Source of the DNA: Litomosoides sigmodontis
Lineage: Eukaryota; Nematoda; Chromadorea; Rhabditida; Onchocercidae
Direction: 5' to 3'
Assembly (NCBI GenBank): GCA_963070105.1
Contig: OY718808.1
Span: 7,923,398-7,987,397, forward strand
DNA length: 64,000 bases
In this document: one piece after another, positions 1 through 11,700 of the stretch
Layout of the letters: the number at the start of each line of letters is the position of its first letter
How positions within the stretch are numbered: position 1 is the stretch's first letter
Position numbers and translations under genes: made by a program
The notes under the pieces: generated by a model
Told to the model about the DNA's origin: nothing
Databases searched by the model: none
Seen by the model: only the letters and a program-made list of their open reading frames with translations

Positions 1-486
1 AATGACTGATTGATGTTTCTTTCAATCCTCGATGTGCTTGTGATAACTGATATTCTAATCATAAAATTATTTTAATAATAAATTGAAAACGACATTGTCA
101 GATTTTCTGATAGCTATAAAAGGAGATGAATGTGTGTTTGAGGCTATTTGATAGTTATTTCTTTATAGACAGCGGCAGGTCTCTCCATCTTTTCGCTATT
201 TTGTGTGCTTATAGTGAAGGAAATTGAAAGTGAAGAATTGAAATTAATTACTTACAAAGAAATTGTGTGAGTGCAAAGTTACTATCAAATGATGTAAGAT
301 AAAGTGTTTCATTTCATTCCTTCAATTGTTCAAGGAGAACTTATTAGATCATTTATTGACGTTTGTTAGCAAAAAGGTAATTAATTACACTGTCTGATCT
401 AGAATTTTTCATCAAATCATCGAAAATGTGGTTCGAATTTTGTCTCCAAAGCTTTCAAAAATTATGCATAATTTTGCAGGACGAAA
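1..486. other. upstream region of the MSP-domain gene
   Basis: No coding exon was recognised. The stretch holds the presumed promoter and 5' leader of the MSP-domain gene. A good acceptor (TTTTGCAG ending at 480) lies six bases before the start codon. It could be the end of a 5' leader intron or a spliced-leader trans-splice site; the sequence alone does not decide. Confidence 0.5.
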
Positions 487-1663
487 ATGTCTGAAGCAAG
501 TGCAATTTCGACGACATCATCAGTGCTTCCACGTGATATCGCCAGAGCGACCGATCATACACCTGATGAAAATGAATTTCAAATGACCATAATCCCTTCA
601 ACACGAATTATTTTTATGTGTGCTTAATTTAATAAGCAATTAAGAATGAGAAGAATACACTGTTCAAGTGTTTGCAACATTTCAAAGCAAACAAAATGAG
701 GAAGATTGGCAAGGAAAGAAAAGTGGTGTGAGTTGCAGGGGTGAAGAGATTGGTGTGAAGCCGGTGACAGTGTCTGTTACAATCCGTAACGATACATCAC
801 TGATGCAGGCATTCAAGGTGTTGTCTCTCATCCGTCTTACGTACAGTTACACTTAACCGACAAGTTTAAATTATTTTTCATCAAAATTTCTTCATTAAAT
901 ATTTACTGTCTTTTCAGTGCATTTCCTTCATGTTCATGCACTGTCTCTCTTGCATTCATACATTTTTTTTTAAAAAGAATTCTTAAATTTTTATTGCCAT
1001 TTAGTGAAAAATCAAATACAGGTAAAATGTACGGCAAACAAAATGTTTACTATTAGGCCAGCTTATGGAATTATTGCGGCAAAGGAAAATAAGGTTTGTT
1101 TGAGAGAGTTTGTGATAAATATGTTAGTTCTAACTGTGAATTTAACATTTTATAAGCGAATAAAAATCCCTTGTTCCTTTCTAGTTTTACAATTTTCCAA
1201 ATTAACCTGCAGTAATTTCAGCACATTGAAATAACATTTAAGTGGAAAAATGTGCCAAAAGATGACTTACATTTCATCTCATTTTATCATATTCGAATTA
1301 ACGAAGTAACACTTCATTCACGTTTGAGTTTATTCGTCAAACAATTATATCAAATTTAAATGAAAAGTCAGAAGTAATGCAAACATGACTTTCCCACTCT
1401 CCTATGATGATAACTCATGCTCACGCAATAATGACTTTTAAAGGATTGCTTTCGCAGTCAGAAATGAATTTACATAGCCTAATTTATAGGTAGTTTGCAA
1501 TCTTCAACCGCGAGAGATATTCGAAAAATATAAGCCTGATGGTGTGAAACGTATCCAGTGTCAGTTCAAGAATGCTAGTGGACAGCCCATTCATCCGGTT
1601 GATCCGAAATTCACAACAGAAACCATAGTGGATGGTTTATCGGCTACTCGATCCGTAGCGTGA
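487..1663 (+). CDS. MSP (major sperm protein) domain-containing protein, 5 exons
   Basis: Exons 487-617, 739-817, 1022-1093, 1222-1305 and 1490-1663 join in frame to a protein of 179 residues. Residues about 36-120 read as an MSP fold: the strands TVSVTIRNDTS, VKCTANKMFTIRPAYGII and the KENK/HIEITFKWKNVP turn correspond to the MSP pattern in which a short-loop Ig-like sandwich ends in VKCT-N-Y-V-P-GFI. The C-terminal 60 residues form a hydrophilic tail that ordinary 126-residue sperm MSPs lack, so this belongs with MSP-domain (VAP-like or MSD/SSP-like) proteins rather than the filament-forming sperm MSP itself. MSP folds act in sperm motility or, as VAP domains, in binding FFAT-like peptides; which role applies here is unknown. 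No transmembrane tail is visible, which argues against a classical VAP. The ATG follows an acceptor at 480 closely, so the transcript may receive a spliced leader. Confidence 0.8.
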
Positions 1664-2283
1664 TAGTTGCTAAGGAATAATGAAAATTTTGAAGTGTAAC
1701 GACATAATTATACTAAATATACTATTAATTAACGCATCATAAATTTATAAGTCACTTCCTACACGTATCCGTAAATGCGAATTCTTGGATTTCAGTTTCT
1801 GAAAAATTTTTTCCTGAACGAAAACATTTGCACTTATCTTTTTATTCAATTTCCTAAACTTATCATGGGTTTTACAAGAGTTCTCGTGCTACTTTTTAGC
1901 AGATTTATTTCACTTCACGTAAATAACTCAACATAAAGATGGAATCCATGGCAATTACACCACCAATTTTGTTAATTTTTTAATGCGTGACGTACTGAAA
2001 TCGTTAAAAGAGTACGATATTAAGCTTATCATGGGTTCTACGAGAAAATCTTCTCTCGTCCCTCTGCTGTTGCTTATCTTCTTGAGTTAGACATTTTTAG
2101 CGCAATAACTGAAGAATCTAAAATTCTCTTCAAGATAAATTTTTGCATTGGTCACAATCAGTATGTGCCGTTTAAATCATTTACCACCCAGAATTGGTAG
2201 TAAGCGGTGAATGTATCTCACAATTTCAAATAACATCCGTGCATAAGTAGAATTATAGATAAAACACGGTCTTTTTAAAAATT
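1664..2283. other. intergenic region between convergent genes
   Basis: AT-rich sequence between the 3' ends of the MSP-domain gene (+) and SH2 protein A (-). It holds both 3' untranslated regions. I saw no open frame with splice signals and no structured RNA. Confidence 0.5.
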
Positions 2284-4161
2284 TTAATCCACTGGAAATA
2301 TTTCCGATGTGCCATCACCACGATCGATAACAAACGATTTATAATGTCGTACCAGCGCTGACATTGAACGAAATCTGCAATTTAGCAACTTCCGCTTTGA
2401 AGCACGTGAGAACGAATCAATAGGCTCTATAACTTCTACTACATTTTCCTTAGCATGTGGAGAAAATTTACCTCAGATTGGTAAAGAGAGAGTGCGCCTA
2501 AACGTTTGAATAACTAGCAAGCAGGTGGAACAAAATTTGAAAGTTAATCTTAGAAATGGAAGAGAAAAACCGATACATTGGCTGTCGGGGACCCTCAATG
2601 CCACTCAAATCCAGTTGCCAAAATGTCCCAGAAGCATATTTATGCCTTTTCAGATTGAAATTGTATACTTTCCCAGATGAACTCTTGTAAGCCAACATCA
2701 ACGGCATTTTGACTGGCATCTAAAGAAATGAATTTTAATTCGGTTATTGAGTGCAAACTGTGGATTTTGTTACTTAATTGCAAAATTTTTATAACTAACA
2801 TGTAAATTTAATTTAAATCTTTGTAAGTTCAAAATATCTTTGAGGGCAATAAGTGCTCCATTTTTCGAGCTAAAATAACTTCGAAATAAAAATATAAGTA
2901 CCATCATATGGTAATTAGTAAAATTTTGCGCAGCTATAAAAACCTAAAAACGATGAGAGGGAGGGCAATCCAAAAACAACCTTCTTCAAATTTTGTGCTC
3001 AACATACATTGGGGAGATGAAGGCTATCTATTATCATTAAACCTGATCAAATGAATTCATTGGTTCTGGCCGCATATAGAAGATACGAAATTCCGTAGGC
3101 TCCAAGACGGAAAGTAGGCTGGATTCCGATCGAACGCCAATATAAATATTGCTGCTGTCTTTTGCTTGCTTTGACGTGTAGGCGTGTGATACGTCAGGTC
3201 GCCTTTCTGATCGTTTAATGCATTTTCCACACCTAAAATACGAACACGATAGTGTGTTTTTTTTTTTGCAAATCTTCACGTCACTCACATTCAATTTGCA
3301 ATTTATGCAGGACACTTCGTTTTACTTCAAGGCAATCATCTTCCAGTAAAATTACATTGCGTGCTATGAGAAAGTATTCAAGGAGAAATGCGTGAGAGAT
3401 GGAATTTATCTTAGATGCTACTGAGATCAAACTTGAGGTCGTATTTTTTATTTTTTTGCCGTTGCTCGGTATATTTTTGCAAACGCTGTTTCTGCTCTTT
3501 ATACTCGTTGAGTGAATAGCGTCCTTTATGTGGACGTGCTGGCCAAATCACCTGAAATTCGTTTTCCTTCAAGAAGCGTTTTCTAATCATTTCAAATATA
3601 GCACGTAATGAATACGTTTGATAATAAACATATCGTTTGGAAAAGGTTATCAATTAACCATTAAATTAAATCGTTGTTGTCTCACACTTTCCTATTCTAA
3701 TTCATATCACTGGCAGTTACTGGAAGCAATGAAGTATCCTGGATTTCCCTCAAAAATTTATGACGATGCTTGATATCCTTACACGCACTGAGTGCTCAGA
3801 AATCTCTTTCTATAGGAAGAACATGGATAGAAAGAATACGGGATCAATTTGAAAATTTTTCTGAAATTCTTCAAACGACATTATTTATAATGAAGGTGAA
3901 AAACCTACATTGAGGGCTGGATTGATCAGATCACCGTGTTCATCTTCAAATACTGCATAGCTTGGAGGTGACGGACTGCTATCACTTTCTTCTTTGTCCT
4001 AAAAAATACCCTGCGAATCATAAAAATGCATGTTTTCTTGAACTATGCAACTGAAATAAGTGAAAACGTACCGTCAAATTTTTCGTATTATTTAAACAAA
4101 GCTCAATATAATCATCCTTTGTGTCCAGCTTGCTTAGTCCCCTTGAAACTGAATTTGTCAT
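2284..4161 (-). CDS. SH2-domain protein A, 6 exons
   Basis: Exons on the minus strand are 4161-4072, 3998-3909, 3551-3433, 3232-3043, 2719-2571 and 2374-2284. All phases close and give 242 residues. Residues about 1-95 are charged and low in hydrophobics. The rest reads as an SH2 domain: IYIGV near the first strand and helix, RIFYMRP as a variant of the FLVR motif with its arginine, KVYNFNLKR as the central strand pair, and FRSMSALVRHYKSF as the second helix (consensus FxSLxELVxHY). No kinase domain, SH3 domain or membrane segment follows, so it is an SH2-only adaptor of the type expanded in nematodes. Such proteins bind phosphotyrosine on receptors. The donor of exon 3 is a weak GTTTGA, accepted because phase and the resulting domain fit. 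The partner is not known. SH2 protein B at 42665 appears to be a paralogue. Confidence 0.72.
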
Positions 4162-4273
4162 TGTTTGAAATTAGAAAACAGCAACCGCTTGATACGTGAT
4201 CGAAGAAGTGAAATGGCCGCCCACGTATGCGCGCTGCTTTATGCTATACGTCAAATAAATATGACTCACAATT

Positions 4274-4511
4274 CTAAAACAATTTTCCAGTCAAATGCTT
4301 GAAAATGGATGCATTTGCTCTGTATTTATCGTTGAAATTTTCATGTGAAATTTCCATATTACACAGAAAGCAGAAAGAATTGCCGATACCTTCCGGAAGC
4401 GAGAAACAGCATAAACACGTACCATCCGTCACATTCCGCAAAACAACTGCAAATTCATATATTCAATTGAGACGTATCAAATTCCTCTGTTAAACCACAA
4501 ATTGTAAGCAT
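4274..4511 (-). CDS. possible small Cys-rich protein, 2 exons
   Basis: A 57-codon open stretch runs from an acceptor (TTTGCAG) at 4446 to a TAG at 4274. It carries the spacing C-x2-C then C-x2-C (CLCC and CFLC) followed by a histidine, like a small zinc-binding module. A short first exon with ATG at 4511-4509 and a donor at 4495 would add six residues in phase and give about 62 residues, but the intron would be only 49 bases and the first exon could lie elsewhere. The opposite strand is also open here, so strand choice rests on the cysteine pattern and codon appearance. Its stop is 112 bases upstream of the start of SH2 protein A on the same strand, a spacing typical of nematode operons. No function is proposed. 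Confidence 0.35.
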
Positions 4512-4649
4512 CCTAAAATCAATAAAATAAACTTTGTTTTTTCATTTTAATTTCACAGCAGCAGCTATCTATTTTGCAAAATTAATTTTGGATCTTTTTT
4601 AAGTTTGCAAGTAAATTCAGTGTATTATAGTATTTTTTTTTGATTAAAA

Positions 4650-4960
4650 TGTGCTTTTCTAACGGCATATTCGAGTTCTCGCGATCGCCTGCTATATGCA
4701 AAATATGAGAAAAAGCAAACAGCAACTGTTGAGGAAGCGAATTATTGGGCGAAACATAGCTCGGATAAGCAATTAAAAAAATGTGATTGGAATAATTTGT
4801 TGGAATGAGTGGCAGCTAAATGATCACTCTCTCAGTGTGATGTTATCAGTGTAGTGAGGGCTGGAATCTCAGTGATTTGGAATCTATCTGAACTGGCAAT
4901 GCTGCTCAACGTGAATTAAACAGAAGCAGTCGCATAAGAGGAAGCCCAAAAAAGCGGTAC
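4650..4960 (+). other. stretch open on both strands, possibly coding
   Basis: On the plus strand a lysine- and glutamate-rich frame (containing YEKKQTATVEEANYW) stays open to a TGA at 4806-4808. The minus strand is open across much of the same stretch. Neither has a convincing start codon or a clean pair of splice sites. It may be one exon of an unresolved small gene or chance. Confidence 0.2.
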
Positions 4961-5509
4961 CTCACAGGATTGACTTTTTTTTTTGGAAACAGTTTGCGCA
5001 CTTTTAATCGTGAAATAATTCTTGGTCTTATTTTGCAAGCAATTTGTTTTAGCAAGTTACTTTGACAAATTTAAAATGACTTGAATCAATTGAATCTCTT
5101 TCCTCACTCCTATCTTTTTGAATCAATGTGCTGAGCGGAATATTTGCTCAGTTTTCCAAGTGGTTTAGGAAATAACGCCTCAAGGTACGTCACTTTGCCA
5201 TTTTCCTGAACCCTTTTTTTTTAATTATAACGTATACCTACGTAAGTACTTGTTGTCCAACTATGATTCACTGTACCTGTGAAAGTACTTAATGATTAAG
5301 TCTTGCCAAAATTAACATTTTCGGATGGTCCATTAATCTCACCCAGAACATCAGTGTTATAGTCAGAAACCTATCATTGTTGTAACTGCGTAATCCTTTA
5401 CAATTCCATTTCCATGACGATTTCATTCTTCACTTTTCAATTTAAATAAATTTTTCAATAGTTATCATTTATTTCCTATAATCAAGTGCAAAAAGGCTTA
5501 TTAAAAAAA

Positions 5510-5541
5510 GAGAGAGAGAGAGGAGTGAAAGGGAGAGAGAA
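5510..5541. repeat. GA-rich simple repeat
   Basis: Run of AG dinucleotides followed by GA-rich sequence in non-coding DNA. Confidence 0.85.
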
Positions 5542-5714
5542 AATTTGTTCACTTTGCACTTATTGTTTACTGCTTGGAGGATGAATGAAATCAAGGTTCG
5601 CCCGAAGTTCTCGACCAAAATACTATCAATTTCAATTCTTCATTCCATGCCAGAATTTCAAATATCAGTCTCAAATCTGCTCCGTCAGAAACATTTATCA
5701 ACTGTAGAATTTGA

Positions 5715-5802
5715 ATTCATTACATCTTAATTCATATCAATTCATATCATATCATGAATTCATATCATTCATATCATTATTTAATTACTTAATTCATATC
5801 AG
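5715..5802. repeat. short irregular repeats of TTCATATCA
   Basis: About 90 bases built from TTCATATCA, AATTCATATCA and close variants repeated several times. It interrupts any reading frame model here. Confidence 0.75.
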
Positions 5803-7001
5803 TGGCACTCGACACTTACTTAAAATGTACCTTAGAAGATATTCGATGATGAAACCTAAAAAGAATATCCCTCAAAAATTATCTTTAAACATTGCATTTA
5901 CAATGAACAACATAGATGATAGCATGTGCAGTAAGGCAATAAATGATTCAATGGAAGAGTCGTAGAAAGAAAGTCTGCAACTGGACAACGAAAACTGGAC
6001 ATTCCAAAATCATACATTTAATTTTAAAACAAACAGTCAACATTTAACTTTTTTTTACGTCAAGCAACAAGTTCAGAAGCTCAGGTATGTGCCACATGAT
6101 GTTTGCTTTAGAGAAAAGAAATGATTACTAAATGAAAACTTCAATCTGAATCTGTTTTAGAATCTTAGAAAAATATTTCCTAGCGTTCTAAAGCCAACGA
6201 CTTACTGTACTTTTCGAGGTCCGTCTAAAATTCCACGCAATGGAACGTTACTTTCGCTTCTTCTCTTCAGACGCATGACGCATCCATCCGAATGCATGGA
6301 AGGTGAACGTGTGAACAGAGAAATCCTCGCTCAACGAGATGTATCTTCCATCGCCTCACCCACAGAGATGATTGGTTGGTTGGTTACTCGCAAGTGCATG
6401 CATACCTAAAAGAGCTGTTGCAGTGGGCGCTGTCAACAGTGATGGTCAATGTGGCGTAGATCACGTTAGATTAGGCGGACTGATGTGAATTAGGTTACAT
6501 TGAGTGAATGGATGGATTAGACATTTCAAGCTGTCCTGATTAAACATTTTTTTGATGTTACAATTACTTAAAATTAGATTAGTTTAATTAAGTTGGCGGC
6601 TGGCATGACATGATTTCTTCTGTGTCACTTAGCTAATGAACATTGTTTTCTCGTTTACTTTTCTGCGTTCGGTTATGTGACTTTAACAACAGTTTGATTA
6701 AAATTGAAATGGGCAAGACGTAGTTGACATGTTTTCGCACTGCCATTCGAAACTTACTTCACCCCTGAAACTTCCGAAGGAAATTCACGTCTTGTCCTTT
6801 AATGGATATTTCAGGTTGATTTACCTTGCAAAGTGGCCTTCGATAATTAATCTACGGCACAAGAGTGTTAATCCTATGGAATTTAGAAAAATACTTTTTG
6901 GAAACTTCCCATTACTTTAATCATTAAAAAGTTGTTATATCTCCTCTCCTCCTGCTGCGTGGGTGGTAAAACTGTCCGTCACCGGGTTATAGTAAGTATA
7001 A

Positions 7002-7122
7002 CTAGAGAGTCGTTGTTATAGTAAATATAATATCCTGGAACGTTTACGAATAGGAAAGTGAATAAAAACATTCATTGATTAATAAGAGAATTTAAGCTAG
7101 AGAGTCGTTGTTATAGTAAATA
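7002..7122. repeat. 26-base direct repeat, two exact copies
   Basis: The 26-base unit beginning CTAGAGAGTCG occurs at 7002-7027 and, identically, at 7097-7122, 95 bases apart start to start. The flanks differ. The origin is unknown. Confidence 0.9.
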
Positions 7123-7246
7123 ATACTTTACTTCAGGTAATCTCACTTTAACGTACGTTACGTCATTCTATTGTGTGAATTACGTTGCTCGTGCTATGTT
7201 GTGTTAGTGTTGAAGAAATTTTAAGGAAATTAGAAAAAGCATTAAT

Positions 7247-7367
7247 TGCCAGGTGGCACTAGCATTAATTAGTCCTCAGGTAGTATTGTCAGAAGAATAG
7301 GTACAGGAAAAATGGTACAAAGAATTTCGTTATTTGGAACTACCTGAGGACTTTCATTATTCTGGCA
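7247..7367. repeat. inverted repeat able to form a hairpin
   Basis: A perfect 14-base inverted repeat (AGTCCTCAGGTAGT at 7271-7284 and its complement at 7339-7352) surrounds a 54-base loop that contains a further GTAC...GTAC pair. An outer TGCCAG at 7247-7252 pairs with CTGGCA at 7362-7367, with unpaired bases between. The size is near that of a microRNA precursor, and the left arm contains GGTAGT as in let-7, but the let-7 seed is changed (CAGGTAG, not GAGGTAG). It could equally be a relic of a small inverted-repeat element. Confidence 0.55.
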
Positions 7368-8793
7368 GCAAATAGAAGTGCTCTCCCGAGGGTAGGGTAT
7401 GTTGTTTGATAATGAAATCTTTAAAAGAGAGAGAGAGAGACAGTCTAGTTTAGTTTTATGCTTAATTTGTAATAATGCACCATTTTAGTGATATTCATAT
7501 CATTCCGTCTCAGATAGCTGATTTATGGAAATGATCGGTCGGCAGTTAATTCGTGAACTGTTAGATTAACTTTTATTGACTATCAACTTTCATACGTACA
7601 ACGATGACGATAGAAGTACCAATTTTAGAAGTAAGTTAGAAAGATGTTACGAGATTTTTCGGCCCCTCAATTTGGATTAAATAATTAACTATTGCACTTA
7701 ACATCCTTGTCATATGAACTAGTCTAGAGCGGTAAGTTGAAAAACAATGTATTTATCGTGCTACTTGATACTTTAAACAAAAACAATTCTAGCGAACATA
7801 GAATTATCTGAGAATGATATGAACGTAGAATTGTTGGTAGCGTGATGACTAAGCACTGAGTAATTTGCATACAAATCAGATTTAACTTTCTACGTTTACT
7901 CAGACATTTAGGTTGCTAACGAAAAAAAAAGCTTCATACAACACGCGTACGTTACAGAGCACAAAGTAATTGTTCATTTTAATTTATCCTAGAAAGTCAG
8001 TGATGGAACAGATTTGCATTTAATTCATTTTTCGTTTTTGTTCTAAGTAACACACTTTTGTTGCACTGACATTGTATGATTTTTTTGAACAATCTGATAA
8101 AGCGCTTTTTTTACATGCTTTACTGTCTAGGAAACAGTCATTTTATTCTGTTAAGTTTAAATATACCTCCATCCCTCCATCAATGCATGACTTTCGTATG
8201 ACAGTGCAAGTTTTATTCTTGAAGAAGTGAAAACCATAAACATTTCTGCCATAGTTGCACATTCTTACAACTTTATTTGACTGACTTACTACAAGGCTAT
8301 GAAAATCGCTAATAGAATTGAATCGAGTTTAATCGAGTAGCACCAATTGTTCTGAAAAAGTTTAGTGAAAAGATACTAATGGAAATCATACACTGAATGA
8401 ATCTCCCTGTTACCGTCCCTTGCGCTATTATCTTTTTTCGTTATTCTCATTGATCTTTGAGAAATTTCCCACGCTTAGGATTGGGAAATCGCAGTGTTTG
8501 ATAATCGGTCGTTCGAATCCTTGCTTAGAAAGAAAAGATTGTTTCAAAATTTCCATATCTATCCCAAAATCTATTTGATACTGGTATTATAAAAATATTG
8601 AATCATTATTTGTTTTATTTAAATTGTGCATTTAGATTAATCCGTTATTCATTTGTAGTGTTTCAACTCACGACGGTCGGTTTGTTCAAATTTGCGAAAA
8701 CTTTTCGGTGGCTCGGCTGTTAGTGGTCTGATTGGTTTGATCATTTTGAATTTTGGATTTGCGGATTTGGAATCTTGTGCTGTTGCTACTGTG

Positions 8794-11700
8794 ATGGCAC
8801 TGAGCAGAAAGCAAGCTTTTTCGTTGATACATTCAGCCTACTGACTGATATCTTACTTCTTAATTATATCATATTTATTATCGATATCTTCATAAAGCTA
8901 TATTATTTCAAAAATTACAAGCTTCTAAATTGAAAAGCGGTTTTAGTTTTCCATCATTTTGTTTCATAAATGTTTCAGAAATAAGAAGAAAAAAGGATTA
9001 GTTGCTACGTTCGGTAATAAGACAGTCAAAAAAGTTCAATCATCTTTTTGGCAAGCATTAGAGACAAGGACCGGAGAAAGAAGCTCACCAAAACCGGCTC
9101 AGGTATTGCTATTTTTCTTAAACAATAAAACACGCTTAGCTCCTAATACGAATTCAAAACAAGATCGTTATAACCACAATTGCCTTATGAAAAAATATCC
9201 CTGACGGTGAAGATAATAATTATAAGTGACCAAATGCAGAACAGCATATTATTTGGAATTGAATCATGTAATAATGACAGATAGAGGCGTGATTGTATTG
9301 CTTGTTTATTAACGGAAGTCATGACGGATGTGACGTGTTAAGCTGTTATTTCGGCTTTGCGCAAGTACTTGCGCATTTAAGCTTATTTAAAAGTTTTGTT
9401 TCAAAAGAAGTACATATTCGAGTGCACTTCGTGCTCCCATAAATAGGCAATAACAAAAAAAGGGTGGCACATGTAATGTAATTTGAGTTCTTTTCGATGA
9501 GTTTCTGACAGCAATTGAAGAACAGTAGAAAGAAGGAAAAGGTGTTGTGTCGGATCATTTCATTCGTTTTCTGGTTTTTTGTTCAGCTCTGCTCTGAGTG
9601 ATATCTCACTTGCATTAGATATATACCAGTTTGGCAATTGATCCGTGGCCTAATTGAAATCAAAGTGTTTTTCGGAGTGGTATTTTATGGTATAAGACAT
9701 TTTTCAGGAAACCTCCTATATTTATACAAGAGATGAAGGAGAATATGAAGCTAAAGTAGTTAATGAAGCCTGAAGATTCAAAAATGCCTTGAGAATGAAG
9801 TGTTGTTTTTCAGGATATGGACGAGCGCGATCTGGAAAATGGTGGCTATTTACTTACACAATCATTAACCAATAATGTGTCGCTTCGAAGTAATTCTTCC
9901 AGTAGTTATGTAACAGCTTTTTGTGAAAGTGGTAGTTTCAATGAAATGATCAGAATTATGACTCCAGCTGCATCTGCTCTTGAAGATGTGGACAAAAAGC
10001 TCAGGAAGGACGGAAGTTTTGATGCTGACTCTGGAAAGGGTTGTTCACCTCCTCCACCGCAATGTGGTATTAATATTCCAGATTTGAAAATACATGATGG
10101 TTATTTTTGCTTGTTTGGATTTTTGGCTTTATGCTGCAATTTTGGAAATAAGAGAAACAAACATATGAAATGTTTTTCTAAAGTTTTTTTAATCTGTTAT
10201 AACTGCTTTGAGAAGGTTTCATTATTACAGGACATCTAAAATTCTAAATCTAAATAAAACATCTAAAATTTGACAGCTATGCATTTTTAGAGGCGGTAGC
10301 GTCACCATTGCATTCTCCAGTGCCGCAGGATGATTCGCTCGAATTATTGAATAAAGTTTGTTATTTCTGTTATTATCTATTCCTTAAGAAATTGAAAGAA
10401 GTGTTGGGAGAAATTTTTATATTTTTACATCCTATTCCTGCTCATTTTTCCAGAAATGCTGTTCAATATAATTTGTCTTTACCAATTGCATGACAAATAA
10501 CTGAACTCAGTTCATTCCAGGAAACTCGAAGCGTACGAATCATCTTAGATGAACTTCAATCGGAAGCAGTCGATGCTGATGTGAAGGCGAAGAATTTGGC
10601 TACTCTGAATCGAATCATACTTCAGTGCAAAGACTACATGCGACGCTATTCATTGCGGCAAGACCTGATGTGTAAGCGAACTAAAAAATTTTAAACTATA
10701 TGAATCTCATGATTGCCCACTATTTAGGATAATTTTGATATCTGAATCCTTGAAAGAATTTACACTTCGATTAGTTAATTAATTCAGATTGTTTTTGAAC
10801 CGTTTAAATTTTATTATTTTTGTTTTTTGAAAGATTCTGGTAAATATCCATTTGTAGCGCTGGGCCTATTCAACGCATTACCCAGTTTGATTGAGTTACG
10901 AAATCGAGCAGTGGAATCAGAACTGGAAATATTTTTTGCTAGCGAAGCCAACGACAATTTAGTAGGTAATGGTAATCGTCAGCCAATCGACATCTTCCAA
11001 GCAGCCTTTGTGAAACTGAAGCACTCGACGGCAGCTGAAATTTTGGTATATCTTCCTTATAATTTTTATGTGCATTTCATACATTTTGATATGAGAAGTA
11101 TGTTAATTGTGGCACTTTAAGTTATGCAGTTTCATCCTAGAATTTTCTGGTAAATTTTTGTGCATTAAAAAATTGAATCACTTGAAATTTATGCTATCTT
11201 CAGCTGTAAAACTTTCCTTATAACACTTAAAAAGTATTTTTTAGCATTAGAGAGATGGTTGGAAATTATCAGGATGACTTATTACGCATGAGTTAAAAGT
11301 CTATGAATTTTGAATTTATCGCAGAAAATCACTTTAGTCGAACTTTTTTTGGATGTTTACATTTTTGGATGTTTACATGTAGAAGTTATTTATTATAACT
11401 GCAGAATTTATTCTAGTGTGGGTATTAAACAGGTGATTTTTAGAAACAAGGTTTTTGTAATGTCTTTATTTAGTTGGATATATTAGAGCTCATAACAAGA
11501 ATTGAACCAAATGGCGAAAGATTGCGCGGTGTGCTCCATTATCTCCAAAGAGGCCACTTGCGAAGCGAAGGAGTGCAAACAGAAGAGGGTAATTCTTATT
11601 TTTTTAACAGGAGAAGCGAAACTTTTCAGTGAGTTAAACTTCAAGATTTCAGTAACTCATGACGACCCATGCGATATTGTACCCCCTAAAGATGTTACCA

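Larger units (their letters stand above)
4962..8793. other. long non-coding region upstream of the formin gene
   Basis: No convincing gene was found. A 47-codon plus frame at 5825-5965 has an ATG but no recognisable domain or splice partner. The region holds GA and TTCATATCA simple repeats, a 26-base direct repeat (7002 and 7097), and an inverted repeat centred near 7311. It is the likely 5' regulatory region and possibly leader-intron DNA of the formin gene. Confidence 0.45.

Noticed and set aside
8440..8540. GTTCGAATCC motif resembling a tRNA B box
   Set aside because: The flanking bases do not form a T stem and no A box or cloverleaf could be drawn.
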